From Paracnuella aquatica (GTDB lineage: Bacteria > Bacteroidota > Bacteroidia > Chitinophagales > Chitinophagaceae): a DNA stretch of 64,000 nucleotides. The position numbers and the translations under genes are program-made. This document shows, one piece after another, positions 31,310 through 40,033 of this stretch; positions within the stretch are counted from its first letter, which is position 1; every line of letters starts with the position of its first letter. The notes beneath the pieces were generated by a model. That model did no database searches. It was given only the letters and a program-made list of their open reading frames with translations, and was not told where the DNA came from. The stretch covers positions 92,890-156,889 of the forward strand of contig NZ_QOWJ01000010.1 of assembly GCF_003332885.2 (NCBI RefSeq), given 5' to 3'.

Positions 31310-32020
31310 TTATTTCGCCTTGCGCAATTGCTGCAACGTGGCTCGTATATCTTTCGGTGGTTCTGCTTCCAGGCTGTATGCTTTACCAAAAAGTGTAAAC
31401 GACAACTTCCATGAATGCAGTGCCAGCCGGGCCAAAATTGGCCGTTCTTCCAGTTCCACTTTTGATAAGTTATAGCGGTGTTTGATAGACGACAGCAGCA
31501 CCGGTTTGCCATCACCATACAACTCGTCGCCCACCAGCGGCGTGCCCAAGTGTTTCATGTGCACTCTGATCTGGTGCATGCGGCCGGTGTGTATGCGAAA
31601 CTGCATCCAGCTAAATTGCCGGAAGGTTTCCAGCACTTCATAATCAGTTACCGAAAGTTTGCCTTTTGCATGCGTTACCATCATGCCTTTTTTCACCGGG
31701 TGTTCCATCAGTCCGGTGCTGATAGTGCCCGAAGGCTGCGATGGCTGGCCCAGCACCAGGCCCACATAATATTTAGCCACATCGCGTCCCTCAAACAGTT
31801 GCGACAACTGCCGGTGTGCCGCTTCTGTTTTTGCAAAAACGATGGTGCCGCTGGTGTCGCGGTCGAGGCGGTGCACGGTTAAAATATTTTCGTATCGGGC
31901 CGCCAGCCAGTCTTTCAACGAACTACTGCCTTTGCGGTCCGGAATGGTAAGCATGCCTGCGGGCTTATTGATGGCCACGAGGTGTTCGTCTTCGAATATG
32001 ATGTAGTCGTTGGGCTTCAT
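31310..32020 (-). CDS. RluA-family pseudouridine synthase
   Basis: Isomerises a specific uridine in rRNA or tRNA; 236 aa, catalytic domain only, with no S4 domain. The catalytic motif is TVHRLDRDTSGTIVFAKT (Asp near residue 53). Further family blocks are DEHLVAINKPAGML, RIHTGRMHQIRVHMKHLGTPLVGDELYG and the C-terminal ALHSWKLSFT. The target site cannot be assigned. It lies 110 bases from the next gene, an RsuA/RluB-type synthase upstream on the same strand, so two pseudouridine synthases of different subfamilies are neighbours. The spacer is a repeat palindrome. Confidence 0.93.
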   Translation of the reverse strand: MKPNDYIIFEDEHLVAINKPAGMLTIPDRKGSSSLKDWLAARYENILTVHRLDRDTSGTIVFAKTEAAHRQLSQLFEGRDVAKYYVGLVLGQPSQPSGTISTGLMEHPVKKGMMVTHAKGKLSVTDYEVLETFRQFSWMQFRIHTGRMHQIRVHMKHLGTPLVGDELYGDGKPVLLSSIKHRYNLSKVELEERPILARLALHSWKLSFTLFGKAYSLEAEPPKDIRATLQQLRKAK

Positions 32021-32040
32021 TTGTGGTGAATCATTCTGTA

Positions 32041-32130
32041 TTTACGATTGACGATTTCGGATTGACGATGGAAAACAACATCCGCGTTTACATACAATCG
32101 TAAATCCAAAATCGTAATTCGTCAATCGTC
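32041..32130. repeat. Intergenic palindrome, GATTGACGATTTCG word family
   Basis: Left arm TTTACGATTGACGATTTCGG then ATTGACGATG (32041-32070). The right arm (32094-32130) is the complement type, ending ATTCGTCAATCGTC. The right arm ends exactly at the stop codon of the next gene (minus strand). Confidence 0.65.
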
Positions 32131-33048
32131 TTATTTTTTTCCTTTGCCAAAAAACTTCAGTTCCCGCACTTCTTTTTCGTTGAGGAAACGATACTTGCCG
32201 CGGTTTACATTCTTTTTGGTTAGACCGGCAAACATTACACGGTCAAGCCCCCTTACATCGTAGCCCAGGTGCTCAAAAATGCGGCGCACAATGCGGTTGC
32301 GGCCGCTATGAATTTCCACACCTATCTGGGTTTTATCCGATACATCGGTGTAGGCCAGTTTGTCTACATGTGCCATGCCGTCTTCCAGTTCCACGCCTTT
32401 CAATATGGCTTCAAAGTCGGCCTTGGTCAGCGGCTTATCCAGCGTAACGGCATATACTTTTTTGATCTCGTTGCTGGGGTGCGTCAGCTTCTGCGACAGC
32501 TCGCCGTCGTTGGTGAGCAGCAGCACGCCAGAGGTGTTGCGATCGAGGCGGCCAACTGGATACACCCGCTCTTTTGTGGCCTGTTTGATCAGGTCGAGCA
32601 CGGTTTTGCGTTTTTGCGGATCATCGGTGGTAGTGATGTAATCCTTGGGTTTGTTCAACAGAATATACACCAGTTCCAGTGCTGGCTCCACCTTTTTGCC
32701 GGCCACTTTTACTTCGTCGTTTTCCTTGATCTTGAGGCCGGGCTCCAGCACCAGTTCGCCGTTCACTTTTACCTTGCCTTCTTTGATCAGTTCCACCGCA
32801 TCGCGGCGCGAACAAAGCCCGCTGTGGGCAATATATTTATTGAGCGGCATTTGCTCCGGCGCCTTGCGCTGCACGGTTATTTTGGATCGCTCAATACCTT
32901 CCGATTTTTCCTTTAGCTCCAGCCGTTTACGTTCGGCCTGTGCTGTGATTTCTTTTTTAACCTGGCGTTTTTCCTGCCGAAACTGCTCCCGGCGGGCACC
33001 GCTTTTTTGTCCCTTTGCAAATTTTTCAAAGCCTGATGCTTTCTTCAT
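32131..33048 (-). CDS. RsuA/RluB-family pseudouridine synthase, N-terminally extended
   Basis: rRNA pseudouridine synthase; 305 aa from ATG 33048 (MKKASGFEKFAKGQ). The first about 65 residues are a highly basic, Gln/Lys/Arg-rich extension, common in Bacteroidota members and probably RNA-binding. An S4 domain follows (about 66-125, MPLNKYIAHSGLCSRRDAVE), then the catalytic domain with PVGRLDRNTSGVLLLTNDGE and the C-terminal GRNRIVRRIFEHLGYDVRGLDRV. It is probably RluB-like (23S rRNA), but the target is unproven. A -7 box TATTTTTG at 33104-33111 (minus) could give a 50-base leader. Confidence 0.92.
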   Translation of the reverse strand: MKKASGFEKFAKGQKSGARREQFRQEKRQVKKEITAQAERKRLELKEKSEGIERSKITVQRKAPEQMPLNKYIAHSGLCSRRDAVELIKEGKVKVNGELVLEPGLKIKENDEVKVAGKKVEPALELVYILLNKPKDYITTTDDPQKRKTVLDLIKQATKERVYPVGRLDRNTSGVLLLTNDGELSQKLTHPSNEIKKVYAVTLDKPLTKADFEAILKGVELEDGMAHVDKLAYTDVSDKTQIGVEIHSGRNRIVRRIFEHLGYDVRGLDRVMFAGLTKKNVNRGKYRFLNEKEVRELKFFGKGKK

Positions 33049-33103
33049 GTTGTATCGTTTGTTCTGCCGGCTTTTGGGCGGTGGCAGCACTGAGTATAAT
33101 CTG

Positions 33104-33111
33104 CAAAAATA
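33104..33111 (-). promoter_or_regulatory. -7 box of the RsuA/RluB-type gene
   Basis: Minus-strand TATTTTTG matches TAnnTTTG, 55 bases before the ATG at 33048. It abuts the terminator of the upstream gene. No -33 TTTG at 20-base spacing. Confidence 0.4.
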
Positions 33112-33142
33112 AAAAAGACCGTGCAGGGCACAGTCTTTTTTA
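33110..33142 (-). terminator. Terminator of the Spy-like gene
   Basis: AAAAAGAC-GTGC / GCAC-GTCTTTTT with one mismatch and loop AGG, flanked by A and T runs. It lies 35 bases after the stop codon at 33177. Confidence 0.8.
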
Positions 33143-33176
33143 TTTCCGGATGCGGGATATTGGAGGTAGATCGGGT

Positions 33177-33779
33177 TTACTTGCCGTTTTTATGACGCCG
33201 TTCGTTGCGCAGGGTTTCCATTCTTTGCTGTTGTTCTTTGGTAAGAATGGCTTTTACTTCCTGGCGGTGTTGTTGGGCCAGCGCTTTTAATTGCTCCTGC
33301 TTTTGGTTTTCGACAATGGCGCTGTTGGTGCGCAGTGCCTGGCGTTTTTCCCTGAAGCTTTCATTCACAGCTTTCATTTTCGATTGCTGTTCGTTGGTCA
33401 GGTTCAGGTTGGCCATCGGCTGCCTTTTTTGTCCAAAACCTTTGCCCTGCATGCCGTTGCGGCGTTCGCCCTGCATTTTGGCCAGCTTTTGCTGCTGTTC
33501 GGCCGTTAGAACCGACGCCATTTCGGTGCGCTGCTTTTGCGTCAGCTCCTGGCGGCGTGCTTTCCATTCCTTCACGGTTATATTGTCCTGCTTTTGCAGT
33601 TCCTGCCATTGCTTGCGGTGTGCTTCGCGGATGGTTTTCAATCTTGCCTGCTGGTCGGCGGTGAGGTTGAGCTGCTCGGTGCCTTGCTTTTGGCGGCCGC
33701 GTTTGTCTTCAGTTTTTTGCGCTTGCACTGCACTTGTCATCAGCAGAAGGGCCAATGCCCCGGTAACTATTCTTTTCAT
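33177..33779 (-). CDS. Periplasmic Spy/CpxP-like protein with two LTxxQ units
   Basis: A 200-aa exported, highly charged helical protein. ATG 33779 gives a Sec signal MKRIVTGALALLLMTSAVQA. Two repeated units, about 25-110 and 120-200, each start LNLTxxQQ and end LTxEQQQ: LNLTADQQARLKTI ... LTAEQQQKLAKM, then LNLTNEQQSKMKAV ... LTKEQQQRMETL. LTxxQ is the signature of the Spy/CpxP periplasmic chaperone and metal-sensor family, but two units in tandem make a double-length protein. A Gly/Gln/Arg linker joins the units. It is monocistronic between two terminators. Role inferred as envelope-stress chaperone. Confidence 0.8.
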   Translation of the reverse strand: MKRIVTGALALLLMTSAVQAQKTEDKRGRQKQGTEQLNLTADQQARLKTIREAHRKQWQELQKQDNITVKEWKARRQELTQKQRTEMASVLTAEQQQKLAKMQGERRNGMQGKGFGQKRQPMANLNLTNEQQSKMKAVNESFREKRQALRTNSAIVENQKQEQLKALAQQHRQEVKAILTKEQQQRMETLRNERRHKNGK

Positions 33780-33896
33780 ACGATATGTTTTTGCGTTTAT
33801 AGATACATAGACGCAATACGGCACCGGACGTTTAAAGGGAGCAGGTTAATAAACGTTAGAACCCGGAAAGCGGCTGGGAACGGCGCAGGCAAACAA

Positions 33897-33923
33897 AAAA
33901 GACGACCGTTTGGGTCGTCTTTT
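33897..33923 (-). terminator. Terminator of rlmN
   Basis: GACGACC (33901-33907), loop GTTTG, GGTCGTC (33913-33919), extended by AAAA/TTTT to an 11-base stem. It lies about 25-50 bases after the rlmN stop. Confidence 0.85.
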
Positions 33924-33944
33924 CAAGTATGGTAAAACAAAAAA

Positions 33945-35021
33945 TTATCCAGCCAGTTCTTTCGATTTGTTGGCCAGCTGTCCGCAGGCGGCATCAATGT
34001 CTTTGCCACGGCTGCGGCGCAGGCGGGCATTTACTTTGTGCTTTTCGAGGTAGGCCATAAACGCTGCCGTTTTTTCCTCCGATGGCTTTTCAAAGCGGGC
34101 CAGGTCGATGGGATTGTATTCAATGATATTTACCAGATCGGCAGGCACCTGGCGAAACACTTTGATCAGGTCGTCGGCATCTTTCAGACTGTCGTTAAAA
34201 TTGTTGAACAGGATGTACTCCAGCGTTATTTCGTTCTTTGTTTTGCGGTGAAAATGGTTGAGCGCCTCGATCAGTGCCTTCAGGTTATTTGTTTCGTTGA
34301 TGGGCATGATCTCGTTGCGCTTGGCATCGTTGGCGGCATGGAGCGAAAGGGCCAGCTTAAAACGTACGCCGTCGTCGCCCAACTGGCGGATCATTTTTGC
34401 AACCCCTGCAGTAGACACCGTAATGCGGCGCGGGCTCATGGCCAGGCCATCTTCGGCGGTAATGCGTTCGATGGCTTTCATCACGTTTTTATAATTGAGC
34501 AAGGGTTCGCCCATGCCCATGAATACTATGTTCGACAGTTTTTTGCCGTAGGTTTTTTCGGCCTGGGTGTTCAGCAGCACCACTTCATCGTATATCTCGT
34601 CGTAATCCAGGTTGCGTTTGCGTTCGATATAGCCGGTGGCGCAAAATTTACAGCTCAGCGAGCAGCCAATTTGCGACGAAACGCAGGCTGTGTAGCGGGT
34701 ATCGGTAGGAATGAGCACACCTTCGCACAGGTGGCCTTCGTGGGTTACAAAACCAGTTTTAATGGTGCCGTCGTTGCTGTGCTGCGTGGTGTGCAGTTGC
34801 ATGGCGGGTAACGAAAAATGTTCGCCCAATTGCTGCCGCAGGTCTTTGCTCAGGTTGGTCATATCGGCAAAAGACCGGGCACCTTTTTGCCAGATCCATT
34901 CCCAGATTTGCTTGGCGCGGAACTTTTTTTCACCCAGTAAAATCAGGAAATTTTCCAGTTCGGTCAGGCTAATGTGGCGGATATTTTTTGCCCCGTTGGC
35001 AGAGGCGGCACTCGAAATCAT
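33945..35021 (-). CDS. rlmN: 23S rRNA (A2503-C2)-methyltransferase RlmN
   Basis: Radical-SAM enzyme methylating A2503 of 23S rRNA and A37 of some tRNAs; 358 aa. The cluster motif CxxxCxxC is GCSLSCKFCATG (C120, C124, C127). The N-terminal accessory domain is NIRHISLTELENFLILLGEK. The FMGMGEPLLN block and the C-terminal RRSRGKDIDAACGQL, whose Cys is the methyl carrier, are present. A TACCTTTG -7 box ends 4 bases before the ATG, so the mRNA may be leaderless. It is divergent from the thiolase gene. Confidence 0.97.
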   Translation of the reverse strand: MISSAASANGAKNIRHISLTELENFLILLGEKKFRAKQIWEWIWQKGARSFADMTNLSKDLRQQLGEHFSLPAMQLHTTQHSNDGTIKTGFVTHEGHLCEGVLIPTDTRYTACVSSQIGCSLSCKFCATGYIERKRNLDYDEIYDEVVLLNTQAEKTYGKKLSNIVFMGMGEPLLNYKNVMKAIERITAEDGLAMSPRRITVSTAGVAKMIRQLGDDGVRFKLALSLHAANDAKRNEIMPINETNNLKALIEALNHFHRKTKNEITLEYILFNNFNDSLKDADDLIKVFRQVPADLVNIIEYNPIDLARFEKPSEEKTAAFMAYLEKHKVNARLRRSRGKDIDAACGQLANKSKELAG

Positions 35022-35025
35022 CGTG

Positions 35026-35033
35026 CAAAGGTA
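35026..35033 (-). promoter_or_regulatory. -7 box of rlmN
   Basis: Minus-strand TACCTTTG, a full TAnnTTTG match, 4 bases upstream of the start codon. No matching -33 element at 20 bases. Confidence 0.5.
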
Positions 35034-35272
35034 GGGCAGGCATTCGGTGAAACCTTTATCAGTCGGCGAGAGGCCCCAATTTTAGGGCAGTTTTGACAAA
35101 GCAGTAGCTAAACGATCTTGCTGTCAGCCTTGTAATGGTAGCAGCACATTTGGCATTGCCAGAAATAAAATAGATTTGACTCCGTCGTTGTTTGCTTATA
35201 AAAAATGTGCAAGCAACCCGATACAAGGCACAAACGATTGTTTCAAAACCCAATTTAAATTACCCCCATAAC

Positions 35273-36481
35273 TTGAATTCCGGAACCGTTTACGTAGTTG
35301 ATGCCGTTCGTACTCCCATTGGTAAATACGGCGGCGCCCTTAGTTCGGTGCGCCCCGACGATCTGCTGGCGCATGTCATCAAAGCATTGCTGCAACGGCA
35401 GCCGCAGGTTGATCTGGCGACCATTGAAGATGTGATTGCCGGGGCGGCCAATGGCGCCGGCGAGGATAACCGCAATGTGGCCCGCATGGCGGCATTGCTG
35501 ACTGGTTTGCCCACCTCTGTAGCGGGCACAACGGTGAACCGCCTGTGTGCATCGGGGCTGGATGCCATCATGCATGGTGCCCGCCAGATCAAGTGCGGCG
35601 ATGCCGAAATGATCATTGCCTGCGGTGTAGAGAGCATGAGCCGGGCGCCTTTTGTAATGCCAAAAGCCACTGCGCCTTTTCAGCGCGGTTCAGAAATATT
35701 TGATACTACTTTGGGTTGGCGTTTTGTTAACCCAAAGCTTGCCGAAATGTACCACCCATATAGCATGGGCGAAACCGCCGAAAATGTGGCGCGCCAATGG
35801 AACATCAGCCGCGAAGAGCAGGACCGGTTTGCCGCACAATCGCAGGAGCGTTATTTTGAAGCGCTGGAGGCTGGCTTGTGGAAAGATGAAATAGTGCCAG
35901 TGTCTGTTGCGGGGGAACGTGGCCACACTACTATATTAGATACCGACGAACATCCACGCCGCACCACCATCGATAAACTAGCTTCCTTAAAACCTGCTTT
36001 TGCAAAAGATGGCACCGTTACAGCAGGCAATTCTTCGGGCATCAACGACGGGGCAGCGGCCATGCTGCTGGCTTCGGAAGCTGCGGTAAAAAAATACGGA
36101 CTCAAGCCTTTGGCTACCATTGTGTCCATGGCCGTTGCCGGTGTGGATCCGGCCATTATGGGCATTGGCCCGGTGCCGGCTACGCAAAAAGCGTTGCAGC
36201 GGGCATCGCTATCCATTACGCATATGGACCGTGTAGAACTTAATGAAGCATTTGCTGCGCAGGCGCTGGCTTGCATCCACGACCTGCAGTTAGGCGAAGG
36301 GCGGGTGAATGTAAATGGCGGCTCCATAGCGCTGGGGCATCCGCTGGGGTGCAGCGGTGTACGCATCAGCACCACGCTGGTACACGAATTGAAGCGTAGT
36401 GCTTCCAAATACGGCCTGGCCACCATGTGCGTAGGAGTGGGGCAGGGCGCCGCCATCATTTATGAACATTACACCCATTAA
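35273..36481 (+). CDS. Thiolase (acetyl-CoA acyltransferase, PcaF/PaaJ-like)
   Basis: Cytoplasmic thiolase of about 402 aa. The nucleophile is in NRLCASGLDA, and the C-terminal catalytic pair in GHPLGCSGVR and the NEAFAAQ block are intact. Overall sequence (DEHPRRTTIDKLASLKPAF, GTVTAGNSSGINDGAA) most resembles 3-oxoadipyl-CoA thiolases, but beta-oxidation or acetoacetyl-CoA thiolase use is possible. The reading frame is open from 35192 without an ATG before about residue 98 of the long form; TTG 35273 (before NSGTVYVVDAVRTPIG) gives the family length and is my choice. It overlaps the next lipoprotein gene by 20 bases. Confidence 0.9.
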   Translation: MNSGTVYVVDAVRTPIGKYGGALSSVRPDDLLAHVIKALLQRQPQVDLATIEDVIAGAANGAGEDNRNVARMAALLTGLPTSVAGTTVNRLCASGLDAIMHGARQIKCGDAEMIIACGVESMSRAPFVMPKATAPFQRGSEIFDTTLGWRFVNPKLAEMYHPYSMGETAENVARQWNISREEQDRFAAQSQERYFEALEAGLWKDEIVPVSVAGERGHTTILDTDEHPRRTTIDKLASLKPAFAKDGTVTAGNSSGINDGAAAMLLASEAAVKKYGLKPLATIVSMAVAGVDPAIMGIGPVPATQKALQRASLSITHMDRVELNEAFAAQALACIHDLQLGEGRVNVNGGSIALGHPLGCSGVRISTTLVHELKRSASKYGLATMCVGVGQGAAIIYEHYTH

Positions 36482-36899
36482 AATTTCCGTGTTTTTACTG
36501 CTGCTGTTGCCTGCAGCCGGTTGCGGCCTTTTTTCCGATTTTAAAAAAGCGCAGTTTGATGCATCGGTTAACCGGCCGGTGGCGTTGCAGGTGCCGAAAG
36601 GCTATAAAAAAAGCGAATGGACTACCGATTCGGCTGGTTTTAAAACACTGACCTTTTTTTACAGTGGCGGCCAGGAGCTTTATTTCAGCACCAACAAAGC
36701 GCTGTCGCCATGGATTGATACGGCCGGCCACATGCCGAAACCACACCTCAATGGCGGCATTTTTTACAAAGGCATTTTACCGCCTCTAAAACTTTGGCGC
36801 GAAGTATATAGCCAGCAGCTCAGGTTTGGCTACCGCAATGTGCCGCTGCACGCAGTGCCCGATTTTGATTCGGCGCTGAATTATGTGCGGGTGTATTAA
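36462..36899 (+). CDS. Small lipoprotein of unknown function
   Basis: A 145-aa predicted lipoprotein. The signal MNITPIKISVFLLLLLPAAGC gives acylated C21. The mature part is about 125 residues with mixed strands (TLTFFYSGGQELYFSTNKAL) and no Cys. No family recognised. The start lies inside the 3' end of the thiolase gene (20-base overlap), so the two are translationally coupled, but a metabolic link is not evident. The next secreted protein begins 95 bases downstream. Confidence 0.7.
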   Translation: MNITPIKISVFLLLLLPAAGCGLFSDFKKAQFDASVNRPVALQVPKGYKKSEWTTDSAGFKTLTFFYSGGQELYFSTNKALSPWIDTAGHMPKPHLNGGIFYKGILPPLKLWREVYSQQLRFGYRNVPLHAVPDFDSALNYVRVY

Positions 36900-36993
36900 T
36901 TATTTTCATGTTGTAACTTTTTTTTGCTGCCTGCGTTTTATGCTTAACACAAGCTGCCCGTGCAGGGCGGAACAAACCATTAAAACCAACAAC

Positions 36994-37392
36994 ATGAAGA
37001 ATCGGATTCTTATCCTGTCGCTGATGCTATGCGCTTTTTTCACGGTAGCTGCGCAAACAAAAGACACCACATTAGCCCAGTATGTAGGTAAATACAGTTT
37101 TCCCGAAGGCAGCTTTGTTACATCCGCCGAAATAACGCTGGCCGACGCTGTGCTTTCTGTAAGCTCTTCGCAGGGCAACAGTGTGCTGCAAAAGCTTGGA
37201 AAGGATACGTTTACGCTTACAGCTTATGAAGGCAGTGTTATGTATTTTTACCGCAACAGCGCCGGGCAGGTGGCCCGCATTAAAGTAGAAGTGGGTGATG
37301 TGCTGCTGGAGGGCACCAAAGATGGTGTGTCAGCGGCGATGTATAACCGAAACAGGTACCTGGATTTTATGAAACAAAAACAGGCCCGCTAG
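36994..37392 (+). CDS. Secreted DUF3471-like small protein
   Basis: A 132-aa exported protein. ATG 36994 gives a Sec signal MKNRILILSLMLCAFFTVAAQ; the frame upstream to 36883 is rejected because the signal would be internal. The mature domain (about 25-125) includes LAQYVGKYSFPEGSF, VSSSQGNSVLQKLGKDTF and VARIKVEVGDVLLEGTK, similar to the beta-barrel C-terminal DUF3471 domain found attached to serine hydrolases, here alone. No catalytic part is present. The stop codon TAG falls in the loop of the terminator hairpin at 37372-37407. Confidence 0.7.
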   Translation: MKNRILILSLMLCAFFTVAAQTKDTTLAQYVGKYSFPEGSFVTSAEITLADAVLSVSSSQGNSVLQKLGKDTFTLTAYEGSVMYFYRNSAGQVARIKVEVGDVLLEGTKDGVSAAMYNRNRYLDFMKQKQAR

Positions 37393-37407
37393 GGGCCTGT
37401 TTTTGTT
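37372..37407. terminator. Terminator containing the stop codon of the DUF3471-like gene
   Basis: AAACAAAAACAGGCCC pairs with GGGCCTGTTTTTGTTT, loop GCTAG, which includes the TAG stop at 37390-37392. It also lies between convergent genes and can act on both strands. Confidence 0.85.
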
Positions 37408-37420
37408 TGTGCACCTGTGT

Positions 37421-37996
37421 TTATTCAAATGCCACGTTGCGAAAAACTTCATCCAGTGGGCAACTGAAACCGATTGTTTCAATTTGTAATGAAGCACTGC
37501 TGTCCTTTGTTTCGCGAAAGCTCCAGATGTGTTCTGATTGCTTACTGTATTGCTCCACCAACATTTCTGTTGAGGAAATGAGGATGTACTCTTTGAGAGA
37601 AGGAATATCGCGGTATAATTTGAACTTTTGGCCACGGTCGTAGCCTGAGGTACTAGGTGATAATACCTCGATGATGACACTTGGATTGGTGATGACATCA
37701 TTTCGGTTTTCGAATCGCTTTATTCCGTCGCAAACAATGCTGATATCGGGGTATGTAAATAACCCGTTGCTTTCAATATGAATTTTTTGATCGCTGTTAA
37801 ACACCTGGCAATTTTTGCCTTTCAAAAAAGCATTTATCTCGCCAATCATATTTACCGAAATAGTATTGTGGTTGATGCTGCCGCCCGACATGGCAAACAC
37901 TTCACCGCCAAAATATTCATGCTTTTCGGAAGCCGTTTCTTCCTGCAGCAGGTATGCTTCCACCGTGATGTATTTTGTTGCCGGTACTGCACTCAT
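37421..37996 (-). CDS. Uma2-family putative endonuclease
   Basis: A 191-aa protein of the Uma2/DUF820 family with a PD-(D/E)xK nuclease fold. Family blocks: [20 protein letters not shown] (residues 28-47), [10 protein letters not shown] with D84, and [19 protein letters not shown] with E110. These form the predicted active-site core, usually D plus E-x-L/K; a Lys in the last position is not clear. Uma2 proteins are abundant in cyanobacteria and Bacteroidota, with no agreed role, and some are mobile-associated. It is alone between hisS and the terminator. Confidence 0.9.
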   Translation of the reverse strand: MSAVPATKYITVEAYLLQEETASEKHEYFGGEVFAMSGGSINHNTISVNMIGEINAFLKGKNCQVFNSDQKIHIESNGLFTYPDISIVCDGIKRFENRNDVITNPSVIIEVLSPSTSGYDRGQKFKLYRDIPSLKEYILISSTEMLVEQYSKQSEHIWSFRETKDSSASLQIETIGFSCPLDEVFRNVAFE

Positions 37997-38022
37997 GCCT
38001 TTTTGTTTTACCTAAATATACG

Positions 38023-39399
38023 CTAATTAAAATCCAGCTTTGCCAGCTCGTCCTGCTGTACCTGCTGCTGTTGGCCGTTGCGCAGGTCTTTTACATTGCA
38101 GGTGCCCTGGCTCAATTCGTTGGAGCCAATGATGGCAATAAACGGAATGCCTTTTTTCTCCGCGTATTTAAACTGTTTGTCCATTTTCGCTGTTTCGTGA
38201 AAAAGTTCCGCAGCCACACCTTTTGCCCTAAGTTGTTGCACCAGGCTGTATGCTTTTTTGCTTTCCTCATTGCCCAAATTAAAGAACAACACCCGGGTGC
38301 CTTGCGCTACAGTGGCGGGGAAAAGCTGCAGTTCTTCCAGCACATCGTAAATGCGGTCCACACCAAACGAAATGCCCACACCAGGCATGTTGGGCACGCC
38401 AAACAAACCCGTAAGATCGTCATAGCGACCACCACCGCCAATCGAACCAATCTTAACCCGTGCGGGTGCTTTGGCTTCGAAAATAATACCGGTGTAGTAG
38501 TTGAGGCCACGTGCTAGTGTAAAGTCGATCAATAGCTGTGAGTTTTCCGCCGTGAGTTGCGCATACTGCAGCACGTAGCGAATTTCTTCCACTCCTTTTT
38601 TACCCAGTTCATTTTCGCCAAGCAGTGCTGTAATGCGGCTTAGTTTTTCTTCATTACTGCCGTCGATGGCGAGGTATTGTTCAATGATGCTAATCTGCGA
38701 TTCATTTAATCCACGTTGGCCCAGTTCGGCCTTTACTTTTTCCAGCCCGATCTTGTCCAGTTTATCAATGGCAATGGTGATGTCCACCATCTTATCGGCG
38801 CCGCCGCATACCTCGGCCAATGCCGCCAGTATTTTACGCGAGTTGATGCGCAATTCAAAATCGGGTAGGCCTAACCGTTGAAACACTTGGTGGTACATCG
38901 CCACCAGTTCCACTTCGTTGAGCAGCGAGTTGCTGCCCACCACGTCGGCATCGCATTGGTAAAATTCGCGGTAGCGGCCACGTTGCGGCTTATCGGCACG
39001 CCACACAGGTTGTATTTGATAGCGTTTAAATGGAAAAGACAACTGCCCGTGGTTGATGGCTACAAAGCGTGCAAACGGAATGGTCAGGTCGTAGCGCAGG
39101 GCCCGTTCGGTGAGGTCTTTGGTGCTTTTTCCTTCAAGCACTTTTGCAAATGCCGCCTGTGCCGCTTCCCATTTTTCGGGGCGCTCCAGTCCGTTGTTCA
39201 ATATTTTAAAAATCAGCTTGTCGCCTTCTTCTCCGTATTTGCCCATAAGGGTTTCGAGGTTTTCCATCGCCGGTGTTTCCAGCGGCTGAAAGCCATACAA
39301 TTCGAAAACGGATTTAATGGTATTGAAAATATATTGCCTGCGGCGCACCACTTCGGGTCCGAAATCGCGGGTGCCCTGTGGTATGGATGGTTTAGCCAT
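38023..39399 (-). CDS. hisS: Histidyl-tRNA synthetase
   Basis: Class II aminoacyl-tRNA synthetase charging tRNA-His; 458 aa from ATG 39399 (MAKPSIPQGTRDFGPE). Motif 1 is near residue 55 (ETPAMENLETLMGKYGEEGDKLIF, split here for length: ETPAMENLE, GEEGDKLIF). Motif 2 is FKRYQIQPVWRADKPQRGRY and motif 3 is in GVGISFGVDRIYD. The histidine-specific LARGLNYYTG block and the C-terminal anticodon domain are present. The open frame upstream to 39456 is not conserved. The 166-base spacer before its start holds repeat arms. Confidence 0.97.
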   Translation of the reverse strand: MAKPSIPQGTRDFGPEVVRRRQYIFNTIKSVFELYGFQPLETPAMENLETLMGKYGEEGDKLIFKILNNGLERPEKWEAAQAAFAKVLEGKSTKDLTERALRYDLTIPFARFVAINHGQLSFPFKRYQIQPVWRADKPQRGRYREFYQCDADVVGSNSLLNEVELVAMYHQVFQRLGLPDFELRINSRKILAALAEVCGGADKMVDITIAIDKLDKIGLEKVKAELGQRGLNESQISIIEQYLAIDGSNEEKLSRITALLGENELGKKGVEEIRYVLQYAQLTAENSQLLIDFTLARGLNYYTGIIFEAKAPARVKIGSIGGGGRYDDLTGLFGVPNMPGVGISFGVDRIYDVLEELQLFPATVAQGTRVLFFNLGNEESKKAYSLVQQLRAKGVAAELFHETAKMDKQFKYAEKKGIPFIAIIGSNELSQGTCNVKDLRNGQQQQVQQDELAKLDFN

Positions 39400-39417
39400 T
39401 ATATGTTTTGGGGTTAT

Positions 39418-39567
39418 AGCGTCGTGAAATGTGAAATGTAAATCGTGAATGGGCAATGGTGAATGCGGTGGATGGTCATTTATGATTGATTATTGGGCTC
39501 AAACAATTGTTGATAGATAACACAGCATACACCAATAATTACTATCAACTACCAACTGCCAACTATC
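39418..39567. repeat. Spacer with repeat-type words between hisS and the phosphatase gene
   Basis: GTGAAATGTGAAATG words at 39422-39440 resemble the CGTGAAACGTGAA palindrome at 55974-56037. ACTATCAACTACCAACTGCC at 39541-39560 is an arm of the 24024-24296 family and abuts the phosphatase stop codon. No complete palindrome was found. Confidence 0.4.
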
Positions 39568-40030
39568 ATTTTTCAGCCAGCGTCTTTTCAACTATCGCAG
39601 TACAGGCAGCATCAATCTCCTGGTACACTTCGTGGTAGCCGGGTTCGGTGCCGTACCAGGGGTCGGTGATGGAGCGGTTTTCGCCTGGAAAAATTTCATT
39701 GAGCAACAGGTTGGCTTTTGCGGCGTTGTACTTTTTACCGGCAATGCGGCGCATGTCGGCCAGTACATCATCTGCCATGACGTAAATTTTATCGTAGCGG
39801 TCAAAATCCTCGGCTACAAAGCGGCGGGCCCGTTGCTGGCAAATATCAATGCCATTGAGCTTGGCCACTTTCTGCGACAGGCGGTGCGGTGCTTCGCCCA
39901 CATGATACCCGTTGGTGCCGGCACTGTCTACCTGCAAGGCCAACCCTGCCGCTTCGGCCTTGTGTTTCAGGATGCCTTCTGCCAGCGGGCTCCTGCAGAT
40001 ATTGCCCAGGCACACCATTAAAATTTTCAT
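39566..40030 (-). CDS. Low-molecular-weight protein-tyrosine phosphatase
   Basis: Cytoplasmic phosphatase of the arsenate-reductase-like fold; 154 aa. The P-loop is VCLGNICRSPLAEG with nucleophile C7, C12 and R13. The general acid is in SITDPWYG near residue 122. Such enzymes act on BY-kinases in capsule clusters or on other phosphotyrosines; no kinase or polysaccharide gene is present here. A TAGCTTTG -7 box ends 3 bases before the ATG, pointing to a leaderless message. Confidence 0.95.
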   Translation of the reverse strand: MKILMVCLGNICRSPLAEGILKHKAEAAGLALQVDSAGTNGYHVGEAPHRLSQKVAKLNGIDICQQRARRFVAEDFDRYDKIYVMADDVLADMRRIAGKKYNAAKANLLLNEIFPGENRSITDPWYGTEPGYHEVYQEIDAACTAIVEKTLAEK

Positions 40031-40033
40031 GGC

